DNA from: Dendrolimus kikuchii
Lineage: Eukaryota > Arthropoda > Insecta > Lepidoptera > Lasiocampidae
DNA length: 64,000 bases
Direction of reading: 5' to 3'
Assembly: GCA_019925095.2 (NCBI GenBank)
Contig: CM034394.1
Location: 6,398,272 to 6,462,271, forward strand
In this document: positions 54,670 through 64,000 of the stretch, in pieces
How the letters are laid out: the number at the start of each line of letters is the position of its first letter
Position numbering within the stretch: position 1 is the stretch's first letter
Made by a program: the position numbers and the translations under genes
Notes under the pieces: generated by a model
Told to the model about the DNA's origin: nothing
What the model saw: only the letters and a program-made list of their open reading frames with translations
Databases searched by the model: none

Positions 54670-56470
54670 ACTAGCAAACAGAAATGATACATCTAATACC
54701 GGCTTAAGGAATAATAATCGCACAGTGAAACCGTAATTCGTAAAACATGCTCCAGTCAGTGCTTATTTTAGAAAAAAAATATTAAAACCGTCAATTAACG
54801 TTTTACTATTCAAAACATATTTTTCATCTTAAATTGGTCATAACTTGAAAGTATTAAGTAGATCCTTTTCACTTTCATGAAATTTGTAAATTTAAAAAGG
54901 CGCTAATTAAAACATCAAATTTAAGACTGAACTCCCGTGCCCACTTCGCTGGGCGTAATTAAAAATTAAACATACATACACACACGCTTGCACGCACGCA
55001 TGTCAAGGTTTAATGAAATCTTGTATAAACTTTAATTAATTCATAAACGCAGAAAGCACTCGCAGTGCCTCGTACAAATGCGCAATGTGCGTAATACTTA
55101 CGTGGAACTTTATTGCTGTTACATATTGGACAGGCGTTCCCATGCCCATTTCAGCGGGTTAATTAAATATTTTAAAATGTTATTAATCACAATCAAGTAT
55201 AGCCTATGTCACTTGAAAATGCTGTAGCTTTCCACTGGTGAAAGAATTTTCAAAATCAGTTCAATAGTACCGGAGATTACCTCAAACATCTAAACTCACA
55301 CATTTTACCTGTTTATAATATTAATATAGATTACGTTCAATTCACAACTAAAACGCAGAGTTACTACAACTTGCATGTATTTAGACGGTCATAATGTTCA
55401 AAGAATTTATTTATTTTTTGATAATTACATCGGCACACAATAAAGTGATCTGTACAAAGTATAATATAATCGACCAGACCCACCTATCTTAACTCATTTC
55501 CACGCACTAAATCTGAATCTGAGGTCTATTTTGCTCATACACCCTCAAAATTTTGGGTAAATTGCGAGAAAATGGTTTTTCGCAATTTATTCTAAATTTT
55601 GATCCAAACGGGCCTAAGATTCCGATTCAACGCGTCGAAATACATGTGGGTTTGGTTAAATGTCACATCACTTTTTTGTCTATGCCGGTGTTATTAAAAT
55701 TACGAAAATAACTCTCACAGACTTGAGATTACACATAGAGTTATAATAAGAAGATATAATAACAACGGTAAATATTACAATGGACACTCTTATCGATCTA
55801 TTCAGTCTCCTGCAAAGACTTCAAAATTTCTCATCCATTAAGTAGTTGAAAGACAGTCTAAAGTATGAGTCTAATATCAGATTCATTTAATTTAATACAC
55901 TTCGATAAGTAAAAAGTGACAGAAAGAAGAGCATTTACCGCAAACAGCATTAGTCCTTGATATCAGATGGAAATTAATAACAATTTCGTTGTGAACTCGG
56001 GACCAATGGACCGAAAAATGCCATAGCAGATTAAAGCACAGTTAAGCGTTTCCCGATTACGCAGCGTTTTGGGAAGTGACACAACACCTTTCGTGCAACC
56101 TTCTATAGAGGTCACGCTTTATTGGTTGTGAATAAGTAGGTCATGAATTTCGTTAGCATGTACAGCTTTGCTTTAAGTAACTAATATATTTTGAACTATG
56201 TGTTGTGGGTCACCTTACTAATTAGTTCACATGGTTTCAGTTTTTGTTTTAAAATTCTTAGACTAGCCAAAACACGCACATGTTTTTCATGAGAAAATAT
56301 TTTAATGATTAAACCTTAATTTCAAGAGGGACATAATTACATCACAAATTCAGGTTTTTATTATAATGTAAATATTTACAACAATTTTGCCAGCCTTCTA
56401 TTGACTTTAACTTTTGCTAAAATCACCAAGTCAGACATTCCAATAAAGTTATCTCGTTTGATGATTAATT
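54670..56470. other. Mostly unassigned stretch
   Basis: 54930-55030 and 55130-55330 contain Helitron-like words ('cccacttcgctgggcg', 'gttcccatgcccatttcag', 'tttataatattaatatagat' at the right end). 54970-55005 is a short CA/CG-rich run. The rest, 55335-56470, shows nothing. Confidence 0.4.
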
Positions 56471-56476
56471 CGATAG

Positions 56477-56745
56477 GTGTTTGCTCTACTGGATGGCGAC
56501 CACCCCTGGTCTAGAGTATGCGGCCCTAACAACCTTGTGTTGTGTTTCAGCATCAGTGACCAGGTTTCAGTCTCCCTTAAGAGAGCAGCAGCGCATTTGT
56601 AGCACCTTTGGTGTTGGAAATGTCCCTATGGACATTTCCAACACCAAAGGTGACATACAGACAATAGAAGACAGACATAGGCGATGGGCCGCTTTTAAAC
56701 GCTTTCCATCAAGTGGGTCATCTGTCTGTCTGCTGAACTCCTGCT
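56477..56745 (+). repeat. Repeat B copy with internal foldback
   Basis: Starts inside the repeat ('ggatggcgaccacccctgg'). At 56603-56625 and 56630-56652 it contains two perfectly complementary 23-bp arms (core 'ctttggtgttggaaatgt') with a 4-nt spacer 'ctat'. It then resumes with 'cgatgggccgcttttaaacg' and the normal 3' part. No other copy has the inverted arm. Confidence 0.85.
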
Positions 56746-56747
56746 TT

Positions 56748-57065
56748 CTTATCCGTGCAGGAACGGAGAAAGAATACAATTTCCTGCGGCCAGGCGGCCT
56801 GTCGTAAGAGGCGACAAAACAACCCACAGCCAGGTGGTAGGGCATTTGCCCGACTGGATGGCTACCACCCCTGGTCTAAAGTATGTCGTCATAACAACCT
56901 TGGGTTGTGTTCCGGCATTAGTGATCAGGTTCCAGTCTCCCTTAAGAGAGCAGCAGCGCATTTGTAGAACCTTTGGTGTTGCAAATGTCTATAGGCGATG
57001 GTAACCGCTTTCCATCAAGTGGGCCGTCTGCCTGTCTGCTGAGCTCCTGCAATAAAAAAATTAAA
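56748..57065 (+). repeat. Repeat B, complete copy in tandem
   Basis: 'atccgtgcaggaacggagaa' to 'ctcctgcaataaaaaaat' and poly-A. It follows the foldback copy head-to-tail with no unrelated spacer. Confidence 0.8.
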
Positions 57066-57069
57066 AAAA

Positions 57070-57728
57070 AAAAGGTGTGCAAATAATTTCATTCTTGCAG
57101 TTTAAATTAATATCGAAATTGACTTACCCGATCTTTTCACTTATTAAACCGTTAAAACACCGCCAGAAAACCAACAGTATAAAATTATTCTTTATTAAGT
57201 CAATCTGAAGGAAACACGTAGAACGAGTTAATAAACTAATTTTAACACACAAACAAAAACAACAAAGGTAAGTAAATTATGAAATTTTAAAACATCGATA
57301 GTTGTTAAAGAAACTATAAAATTCCCAACAAATTATACATACAGACATTAACGCTGTGATCAAAATTATTAATGAAGCCACAAATATACATCGATGTTGC
57401 CATAACGACCCTTTGAGGTTACGGTTGAGTGTCCACCCTTTTTAATGAGCAGCTCGCCAAATGACATCGCATTATCGCGTCTCGCAGGCTCCGAAGACCT
57501 TTTCGACCTTACGGAGAAGTGTTTTGGAAAGCAACGCTTGGATGAACCCAAAAGTTGAAAGTGAAAGAAGTTTGGGCGGGTTTTGACTTTGACTTTGTGC
57601 CAGAATTCTAGCTATAAAGGTTGTTTCTGCAGACAGACGGAAATGAAGACGTTATGATTTATTTATTCTTAGAAACCACAAACAGATGTATAAGACCTAT
57701 TTTGAAAAATATGATCGATGATTGAAAA
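57070..57728. other. Unassigned stretch
   Basis: 57380-57540 is richer in G+C and holds a 60-codon minus-strand frame without a known motif. No repeat match. Confidence 0.35.
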
Positions 57729-57742
57729 CGTTGATATATTTA

Positions 57743-57815
57743 CATACATACATAACTTCACGCCAGTTCCCTTGCGGGGTAGGCACGAACAACAGAGTGC
57801 CATTTAGGCTTATTC
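57743..57815 (-). mobile_element. Very short (73-bp) RTE tail
   Basis: Minus strand: 'agaataagcctaaatggcac' to 'ggaactggcgtgaagtta' and (TGTA)n, between copies of tgatatattta at 57732-57742 and 57816-57826. It is the smallest copy with a clear target duplication. Confidence 0.88.
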
Positions 57816-57878
57816 TGATATATTTAACTTTTGACATATGGACTGAAATCAAAGTGGTGAAATTTAAAAAATATCTTC

Positions 57879-57962
57879 TACAAATATATAAAGCTGAAGA
57901 GTTTGTTTGTTTGAACGCGCTAATCTCAGGAACTACTAGTCTGATTTGAAAAATTCTTTCCT
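57879..57962 (+). mobile_element. Helitron family 1, 5' fragment
   Basis: 'atataaagctgaagagtttg' to 'gatttgaaaaattctttc' matches the 5' third of 16619-16854, then stops. Confidence 0.65.
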
Positions 57963-58086
57963 GCTGTCAAAAAATTTAAAAATGATGCGAATCGTAGAAT
58001 AATACATGTGACACGTGTGCCAACTTTTTTACAGCCACTGTTGAGTCGCGGCTTAAATTGTAATAAAAAAAATCAAAAATACATAC

Positions 58087-58250
58087 AGACAAACGTCCCA
58101 CTGCTGAAGTCCGTCTTTCTAGTTTTTATGGGAAAGAACAGTACATCCACCAATATTTAGTTATTTCGATATCCATGTTTCTTGACATTGTTTTTCACTG
58201 TTCGCACGTGGTAGTTCTATGAATATACACATTAATGGCCGGTACCTATG
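58087..58250 (-). mobile_element. tRNA-derived SINE (family A), degenerate fragment
   Basis: 'cgtcccactgctgaagtcc', 'tcactgttcgcacgtggta' and 'atatacacattaatggccgg' follow family A order. The head with its promoter boxes is lost. Confidence 0.5.
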
Positions 58251-58439
58251 TGTAACCAACCGTTCATTTACCTTACTATCGGTTATAATTTGACATAAGC
58301 TTCATACAAGTAATGTTAAAATTCAACCGATGTTACAGCAAGTGAATAAATAGTAAAGATATTATAGGAACCGGACTCAAGTTAAAAAACTACCTAGTTT
58401 TTTCATTTAGCTACTGAACAATTATCGACTCATTATTAT

Positions 58440-58640
58440 CCTAGCCTTAAATGCAAGTTGCGCTCAGAGGGTCTGCTTCAAAGTCCAAGGTCCGCTTTTC
58501 TACTTACTTATCTTCTCTTCGCAAGGTCTTTGGCATCCCTAATTGTGAGATCATTGGTTTGTATGTCATCCTTTACGACGATAAGCCAGTATTTCTTGAG
58601 CCTACCTCTTCTACCGGGACCTGGTGGTTGTAGTATGATT
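58440..58640 (-). pseudogene. RTE-like LINE C-terminal remnant (lineage E)
   Basis: Minus strand reads 'PPGPGRRGRLKKYWLIVV', 'KDDIQTNDLTIRDAKDLA', 'KRR', a stop, 'VSRKADLGL', a stop. This is the G-R-P-K-K-R-W..V..D(M)..DA.DRA.WRR..RKADP pattern that ends many RTE-like reverse transcriptases. Two stops and no upstream domain. The plus-strand frames over it are shadows. Confidence 0.7.
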
Positions 58641-58734
58641 AGACGTTTGTTTTTATATAACCAGTAGATTTCCGTAAATGTAAGTTACATTCTTACAGTT
58701 TGTTAAGGCTTACATGACTATATTTTTTTATTGT

Positions 58735-58830
58735 AGTATAGGTTCGCGTTTGACCACAACCTCGCCCTATGTGGAGCGAAGATGTGGTCTAGGATGGAGC
58801 ACGCTTACCTAGAAGGTTTTGTGGATATGT
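58735..58830 (+). repeat. LINE 3'-UTR-like repeat fragment
   Basis: 'tttgaccacaacctcgccct', 'gcgaagatgtggtctagga' and 'cttacctagaaggt' resemble a segment common downstream of LINE ORFs in moths and butterflies. This is from recollection of such repeats and was not matched within the window. Confidence 0.35.
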
Positions 58831-58834
58831 AGGT

Positions 58835-59820
58835 AGGGTGATGGCAGTGAAAAGTGTCAGCTAACACTAACCCACAGGTGCACAGTAACTTACTACACCT
58901 GAGTTTGGAAACTAGACTGGACAGTGCGGAGACGCCCGAGTCCCCCCAAGATTTTCATAGTGCCCTATCTTCCGGTTGCCAACCGGCGCCAAACAGGTCT
59001 TACACGAAGGTTGCTGCGGATGTAAGAGATCCTAATGCGGTCTTTTCGTCTGACTCCACACATTCACCACAGCATATTAATCTCCATGACATGCAATTCT
59101 TTTATCTCTTACTTGCATTATTGACACACATACCATGATTCACCCCCGTGAAAAAAGAAAACAGAACTTAAGTCTAAACAAACAAATTACTGTATTTATT
59201 ATCCAGCAAAATGAAATTCTTAAGTCAATATGCCAGAACTATGGTATCAAGGCATTTATCTTAAAACCTATTTGCCTTCGGAGAAACCACGTCTCCACCC
59301 CTTTTATTCACTTTCTACGCGTTGTTGTTAATCAATTTTGATCCTTGTTATATAGCAATTTGAGAGCTAATTGTACTGGCAGTGTCGGAAAATCGACTTA
59401 CTGATGATATTGCTTCATAAATATCAGATTACATTTGCTATGTTTATTATATTATGTGACTTTATTACCTTTCTGTTGCTTGGTTATTAATTCCAGTTTG
59501 AATATACCTCTATTTTGTTAAGAAATTACACGTTGAAATAATTTAAGCATTAAAGATTCCTTAATAAGATGCATATTAAAGTAAATTAGAAAACATGAGC
59601 ACATCTGTTTTATAATAATAATTAAATGTTATATTTACACATTTATGAGTTTGGATATAATTATTTAATGGTGTATACAAATCTATTCTTATGGATAGTT
59701 TTAACAGCGATATCTGTTATCTGTATTCACATAGGGACACATTCATGCATTGACCAAATTATTTAACTGACCTAAATTATACATCAATAAATTGGTGAAT
59801 GAAACGTAACACTCTTCATG
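58835..59820. other. Unassigned stretch with an open frame lacking ATG
   Basis: 58854-59138 is open for 94 codons, but its nominal first codon is GTG. It contains 'LETRLDSAETPESPQD' and 'NRSYTKVAADVRDPNA' and is locally GC-richer, so it may be a remnant of a transposon ORF. The family is not recognised. The rest is AT-rich. Confidence 0.35.
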
Positions 59821-59824
59821 TAGG

Positions 59825-60065
59825 CTTGTAGTGAAACGCTTACAAGTCAATAGATGGCGCTGTACAACAATTGAGGTCGCAATCGATTCCCAAAACGTAC
59901 AAAGAATATATACAAATATCCGACAATAATAGAGGGGCCTAGGCCTGCGGGGCATAACAATAGCCTCGCTGGAAGATCTTCCTTTGAGACGGAGGAGCAT
60001 TCCATCTTACTCCTACACCTAGTCGGGTCATCCTTATCCCTAAACGCTCTTGTTTTATGCTCGGT
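59825..60065 (+). repeat. Repeat Y, uninterrupted copy
   Basis: 'tgtagtgaaacgcttacaag', 'agatggcgctgtacaacaat', 'aacgtacaaagaatatatac', 'agcctcgctggaagatcttc'. It acts as the empty-site reference for the repeat P insertion at 7365. Confidence 0.65.
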
Positions 60066-60069
60066 ACAA

Positions 60070-62905
60070 TACTACTAAAATAATAATGCAAATAAATAGG
60101 AAGAAACCTGTTGGGTAAGAGGACTATTTTGGGTTTCAAGTATCCACAATAACCTTATTTTTGACGGTGCATGTATTTACCCATTAGAAGAGAAAACAAA
60201 GTCAATACCTATGCTAACGACTATCCCGCAACAAAAATAGGGTCATGTCATCAAAAACAATTTTCTAGAAACAACAAGGGAATAATTAAGAAGCCTCAAG
60301 TTACGTTATTCATGAAACAATAGGTTTGTGCCGTAGTATAGGGAGAATAGATGATCAACGTATTATTGTTTTATAGGGACAGTTTATTCATCACAATAAA
60401 TGGGTGAAATTACCAAGCGCGACGTTGGTTGCAACAAAATTTCTTTTACATTCTATATCTTGTTGAGAATTGTTCAGTTTCAAATGCATTGTTGATAATA
60501 ATAAGGAGTATTAATCAATGAAATTGCAGCTAAAAATGAACAATTTAGCACGAGTTTTATAAAAACATGATTGCAAACATTGGTGCGGTCAGGAGATTCG
60601 CCAAGATGCTTAAAAAGTTATGAAACAACATAATTATGTTTACAACATAAATATTTTTAAGTGCTTTCAATTTACAAATTTGAATATATTAACTGTCACA
60701 CCATTGAATTATAATATTACATTTGATACGACTCACAAAGCATTACGCTTCAAATACTGTTCAAAAATATTTCTGCAACAAAAAGTTCTAACGGTAACGA
60801 TATAGATTGTAAAATAAAAGACACAATAAAATCTTAACGAAAAGCTGTCCTATATGTCTGCCGTTCAAGAACAAACATCAGGACTATTACCAGCTAGCTC
60901 TACTGAAAGCAAAAATGAGAGTGAAAAATTTAAATTGCACTACTAATTAAATTTGTTTGATCCGTTAATAGGTTTTGTAATCTTCTTTACTAATTGTAAT
61001 ATGTAATATATTGTAATGTGAATAAAAGTGGCATAATTTGTCAGATATTCGAGAATTGCTCTGGAAGACCACCTCTGCAGCGGTCATAGTACACACAGAT
61101 TTTGCTGATACACAAATGATATCCATTGTATTATATATCGATACACTCGTATCACATGCTCACTTTTTATTCGCAATTTTTTAATGACTTTGAGCTAAGT
61201 GTTGGAACATTCTGAAAACCATGACAGATTACTGTTAAAAAGCTTAAACAGAACAAAGATTGCACCACTAAGTGACGTTTACTGCGGCCTTTCACTTGTA
61301 TGGCAAGCGGTAATGACGCGGACTAATTTATTCATCATGATATTATCTTGTGTCGCGGTGGGCTTGTTATTAAGTAATAGCTGGTATTGTTGATTAATAA
61401 ATTGTTTTGATGACTATACGATTATTTTCCAAGGACTATACTAAACAACTTTAAAATAGCATGTAATAAATTTACCAAAAATAATTAAGCTTTTCTACAG
61501 ATAGCGCTATAATATACGGAACATTATTATATTCTGCTTTTCTCACCCAGCCTCTATCTGCCATCATATTCCAGTTAATAATTCATCGAGCTGTGAAAAG
61601 TTCTTCAATACGTTTTCCGATACATATTCAACACTCTACAGCTCCATGATTCCGCAGTTCAAAATATGGAAAGATGTATGCCTTTTTATGCTCTACTCAT
61701 GAAATCACGACCTGGCCTGTCCAAGATCAATTTGGAAGCTACACAACAGTGTAGTAAAATCGGAAAAATTCTGAAGACTAAAGCTGGTCGCTTTACGTGT
61801 GTTAACTGAGAGGGATAACGGAACTCATTGGACATAGGCATGTAGGTTATCGTTAGACGTGTCTTGAAAACATCTAACAATGTTTTCAGGTGAATTTTTA
61901 CTTAAGTCATTATTTTGTTGACATATGCGTTCCAAAGCAGCGAACTGTCCGCTCTTACGGCTCCTAAATTTATGGAAAAATTGTGTAGTGTAAACGTCTG
62001 AAAATAAGCAACGTAATAGAATTTAAATAAAATTTATTTTCAATGCCATAAGTCCATCACTAAAAGCATGAAAATTAATAAAAGAAGTTTCTTAAGGTTT
62101 TAAATGCACTCTGACATTACAGCTGCACATTTTACAATATAGCAATTGACATTGTTATTTTAAATGAATGTTTATGCATTCATTGGCTTTCCAGGCATTT
62201 GCTTGTGTGTTGTGCTTGGTAAAGCATGTGAAAACTGTATTAAAATATAGTATTGCTCCTAATAAGCTTAACGAGTGTTTAAAACTCATAGAGCTATAGT
62301 TATGATGTCCAAAATTCATCCCGAAACTAGTTTAGGCATTGCATTAGCATATTATGCTTATTTAAAAAATGTAATTCTGAAACAGACCACTAAATTTCAT
62401 GTAGTCAAGTAATAACTAACCGTAATATGTCAGACGTGGCAATGTACGCAATCGATAGCAATTGTAGGAATTATGTCAAGGTGGCAGCCCACCTGGGGAT
62501 TAGTATTTCAAGTAATTGCTGTGTAGTTGTTGATTTAATTTGCTTAATTGATTTGAATTGTTGAACTGATTTTTGATCGTTATTTTCTTCTTATCAACAT
62601 ATTTTCTCGAAGAAGAGTTTGTTTGTGGATATCTATAAGTTTATTCCTTTGCTCTGTGAATCACATATAATTACATTGTACAGTCGCAGTAGGAAAAGGT
62701 TCGCCAGTTTTCAATGTACCTTTGCAAACTAAGTCACAGAAAAAAATATTCCACAAACAATTATGTTTAACTGTTAGACGATAAAGTTTAAAATTACTTA
62801 GATTAAACTTGTTTGGTTTTCTATCTTGTCTAAAAATATTGTTTAGAGATGTAAAACCTTTTTATTGCTTTTAAAATTATATGATAAGCGTAGTCATTAT
62901 ATGTT
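60070..62905. other. Long repeat-poor stretch
   Basis: No repeat of this window recurs in these ~2.8 kb. One plus-strand frame (ATG at 61313, stop ending 61393) encodes a 26-residue peptide with a hydrophobic core 'FIMILSCVAVGLLL'. It resembles a signal peptide and is followed by a possible splice donor at 61374. Too weak to call a gene. Confidence 0.35.
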
Positions 62906-62910
62906 ATCCA

Positions 62911-63190
62911 TGCAGGAACGGAGAAAAAATGCAATTTCCTGCGGCCGAGCGTGGGTGGAGCTGTAGGTTATTTATCCGTCTAGATGGCTACCACTCCTGG
63001 TCTAGAGTGTGCCACCATAACAACTTTAGTTGTGTTCCGACATTAGTCACCAGTTTCTAGACCCCCTTAAGAAACCAGCACAACATTTGTAGCACCTTTG
63101 GTGTTGCAAATGTCTATAGGCGATGTTAACTGCTTTCCATCAGGTGGGCCGTCTGCCTGTGTGCTGAATTCGTGCAATAAAAAAAATCCT
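62911..63190 (+). repeat. Repeat B copy
   Basis: 'ccatgcaggaacggagaaaa' to 'tgaattcgtgcaataaaaaa', with a ~25-bp deletion after 'ttcctgcggccgagcg'. Confidence 0.75.
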
Positions 63191-63194
63191 CTTT

Positions 63195-63795
63195 GTTTCT
63201 GATGATTAAAACTATTGGTAATCTCAGTGTCCGTCATTTTCAACATTACAATTTTCTTTTTTCACGTTTCTATATTTTTTAAACGTAACAAAACGTAACA
63301 TTTATTAAAACGTTGATGGTACTGTTTCTTGTACTCGTGCAAGCAAAAGACGACTTTAAGGTGGTGAATCTTTTCATACCGCAACTGTACATAGTTAAGT
63401 AAAAAAGAAACATTTATTTGGTTAAAAATACATACAATATTGTTATTGCGTAGCTGGCAAGGAACATATTACGAGAGGTACCTGGTAAAAAGGGAGAGAG
63501 CCCATGTAGTGGAAAGTTGTTAGTGTCACCTATTCACCTTTTTCAAGTGGGCCTTTAGGGCCACATCCTAAACTATGCTAAATAGCGAAAAACACCCAAA
63601 GGAGTCTCGAGACCGATTTTGCTAAAACTAAAGTTGTATCATTTTAAAATCAGCCTATTCGATTCCTGACAAGGGTAATTGATTTTTAAACAATCTAATG
63701 ACCACTTTAGTTTTCGTCAAAATAGGATTTGGCCCGGAAGGCCCACTTTTAAAAATTCCCCTGTATATGTTTACAACGCAGCGCAGGCAACGCGT
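63195..63795. other. Stretch with no recognised feature
   Basis: A stem-like 'gtgggcctttagggccac' lies at ~63558. Nothing else recognised. Confidence 0.4.
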
Positions 63796-63809
63796 TGCCA
63801 GCTTTTGGA

Positions 63810-63968
63810 ATGAGATAGAGGAGATGGGATAAAGAGATCAAACAGGAGGAATAGCATGGGACATGGATGCAAGACATTGGGATGGGATAGGAGAATGGAA
63901 TAAGGGGATGAGATAGGGAAAACAGGATAGGGGGACATTATAGGGAAGATAGGATGAGGTAGGGAGAC
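63810..63968 (+). repeat. Purine-rich tract with degenerate GGATAGGG-like repeats
   Basis: The plus strand is almost only A and G: 'gggatgggataggagaatgg', 'ggggatgagatagggaaaac', 'gggaagataggatgagg'. Several GGG and GGGG runs are present. The minus-strand frame across it (P/S/F-rich) is low complexity. Confidence 0.8.
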
Positions 63969-63972
63969 GGGG

Positions 63973-64000
63973 TTCATCTGCTACGCAGACGACACCCTCA
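63973..64000 (+). pseudogene. Reverse transcriptase catalytic motif at window edge
   Basis: The final bases encode 'FICYADDTL'. YADD (63982-63993) with a hydrophobic lead and T-L after it is the catalytic box of a non-LTR reverse transcriptase, of the type written (V/I)-x-(C/L)-YADD-T-L in R1, Jockey and related clades. Sequence to the left is the purine tract, not RT, so this copy is broken or rearranged at its left side. Its right part lies outside the window. Confidence 0.6.

Noticed and set aside
53691..54723. 166- and 181-codon minus-strand ORFs
   Set aside because: The first is antisense to an RTE pseudogene. The second runs through repeat B and its flank, with residues typical of the repeat's spurious frames.
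58854..59138. 94-codon ORF as a gene
   Set aside because: The nominal start is GTG and it adjoins LINE debris. Recorded only as a possible transposon remnant.

Overview
The window looks like intergenic or intronic DNA from an arthropod, most likely a moth or butterfly. It is AT-rich and packed with dispersed retroelements: RTE-clade LINEs, two tRNA-derived SINE families, short Helitrons running from TC to CTAG, BEL/Pao remnants and long (TA)n tracts. The Lepidoptera call is inference from the repeat repertoire. I see no convincing host gene, functional tRNA, rRNA or CRISPR array. Nearly every short open frame is a shadow of a repeat or AT-rich chance.

The one large coding region is a structurally intact RTE-type non-LTR retrotransposon (35739-38953). 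Its single ORF encodes an endonuclease followed by a reverse transcriptase, and it ends in an (ATGT)n tail inside a perfect 12-bp target-site duplication. The duplication shows that the first seven codons of the open frame (from 35728) are target DNA, so the element's own start is at 35749. Five short 5'-truncated relatives of the same tail are at 18556, 26955, 39050, 45136 and 57743. Four of them have recognisable duplications. At least three further RTE-like lineages survive as pseudogenes.

Layout. 0-10 kb: SINE, LTR fragment, RTE tails, a hammerhead-like repeat present twice, one Helitron. 10-20 kb: a perfect 22-bp hairpin, SINEs, a Helitron, and a BEL/Pao pol terminus joined to a polypurine tract and LTR start. 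20-30 kb: RTE pseudogene, Helitron-like DNA with a 9-bp minisatellite, two solo LTRs with 4-bp duplications, and a Helitron carrying an RTE insertion. 30-40 kb: a 130-codon RTE fragment, an unexplained CpG-containing block, and the intact RTE nested with a second RTE fragment inside another repeat. 40-50 kb: many copies of a ~310-bp repeat (called B here), an intact short Helitron, SINEs, and a GC-rich promoter-like block. 50-64 kb: RTE pseudogenes, a 21-bp minisatellite, a foldback copy of repeat B, a long repeat-poor stretch (60.1-62.9 kb), and at the right edge a purine-rich tract followed by a YADD reverse-transcriptase motif that runs off the window.

The elements work as parasites at three levels. 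The intact RTE supplies its own enzymes. Truncated RTE copies are its dead products. SINEs, and possibly repeat B, have no enzymes of their own and presumably depend on LINE machinery. Nested insertions give a relative order of events at several points. Family letters (B, F, G, H, P, X, Y, Z) are labels made for this window, not database names.
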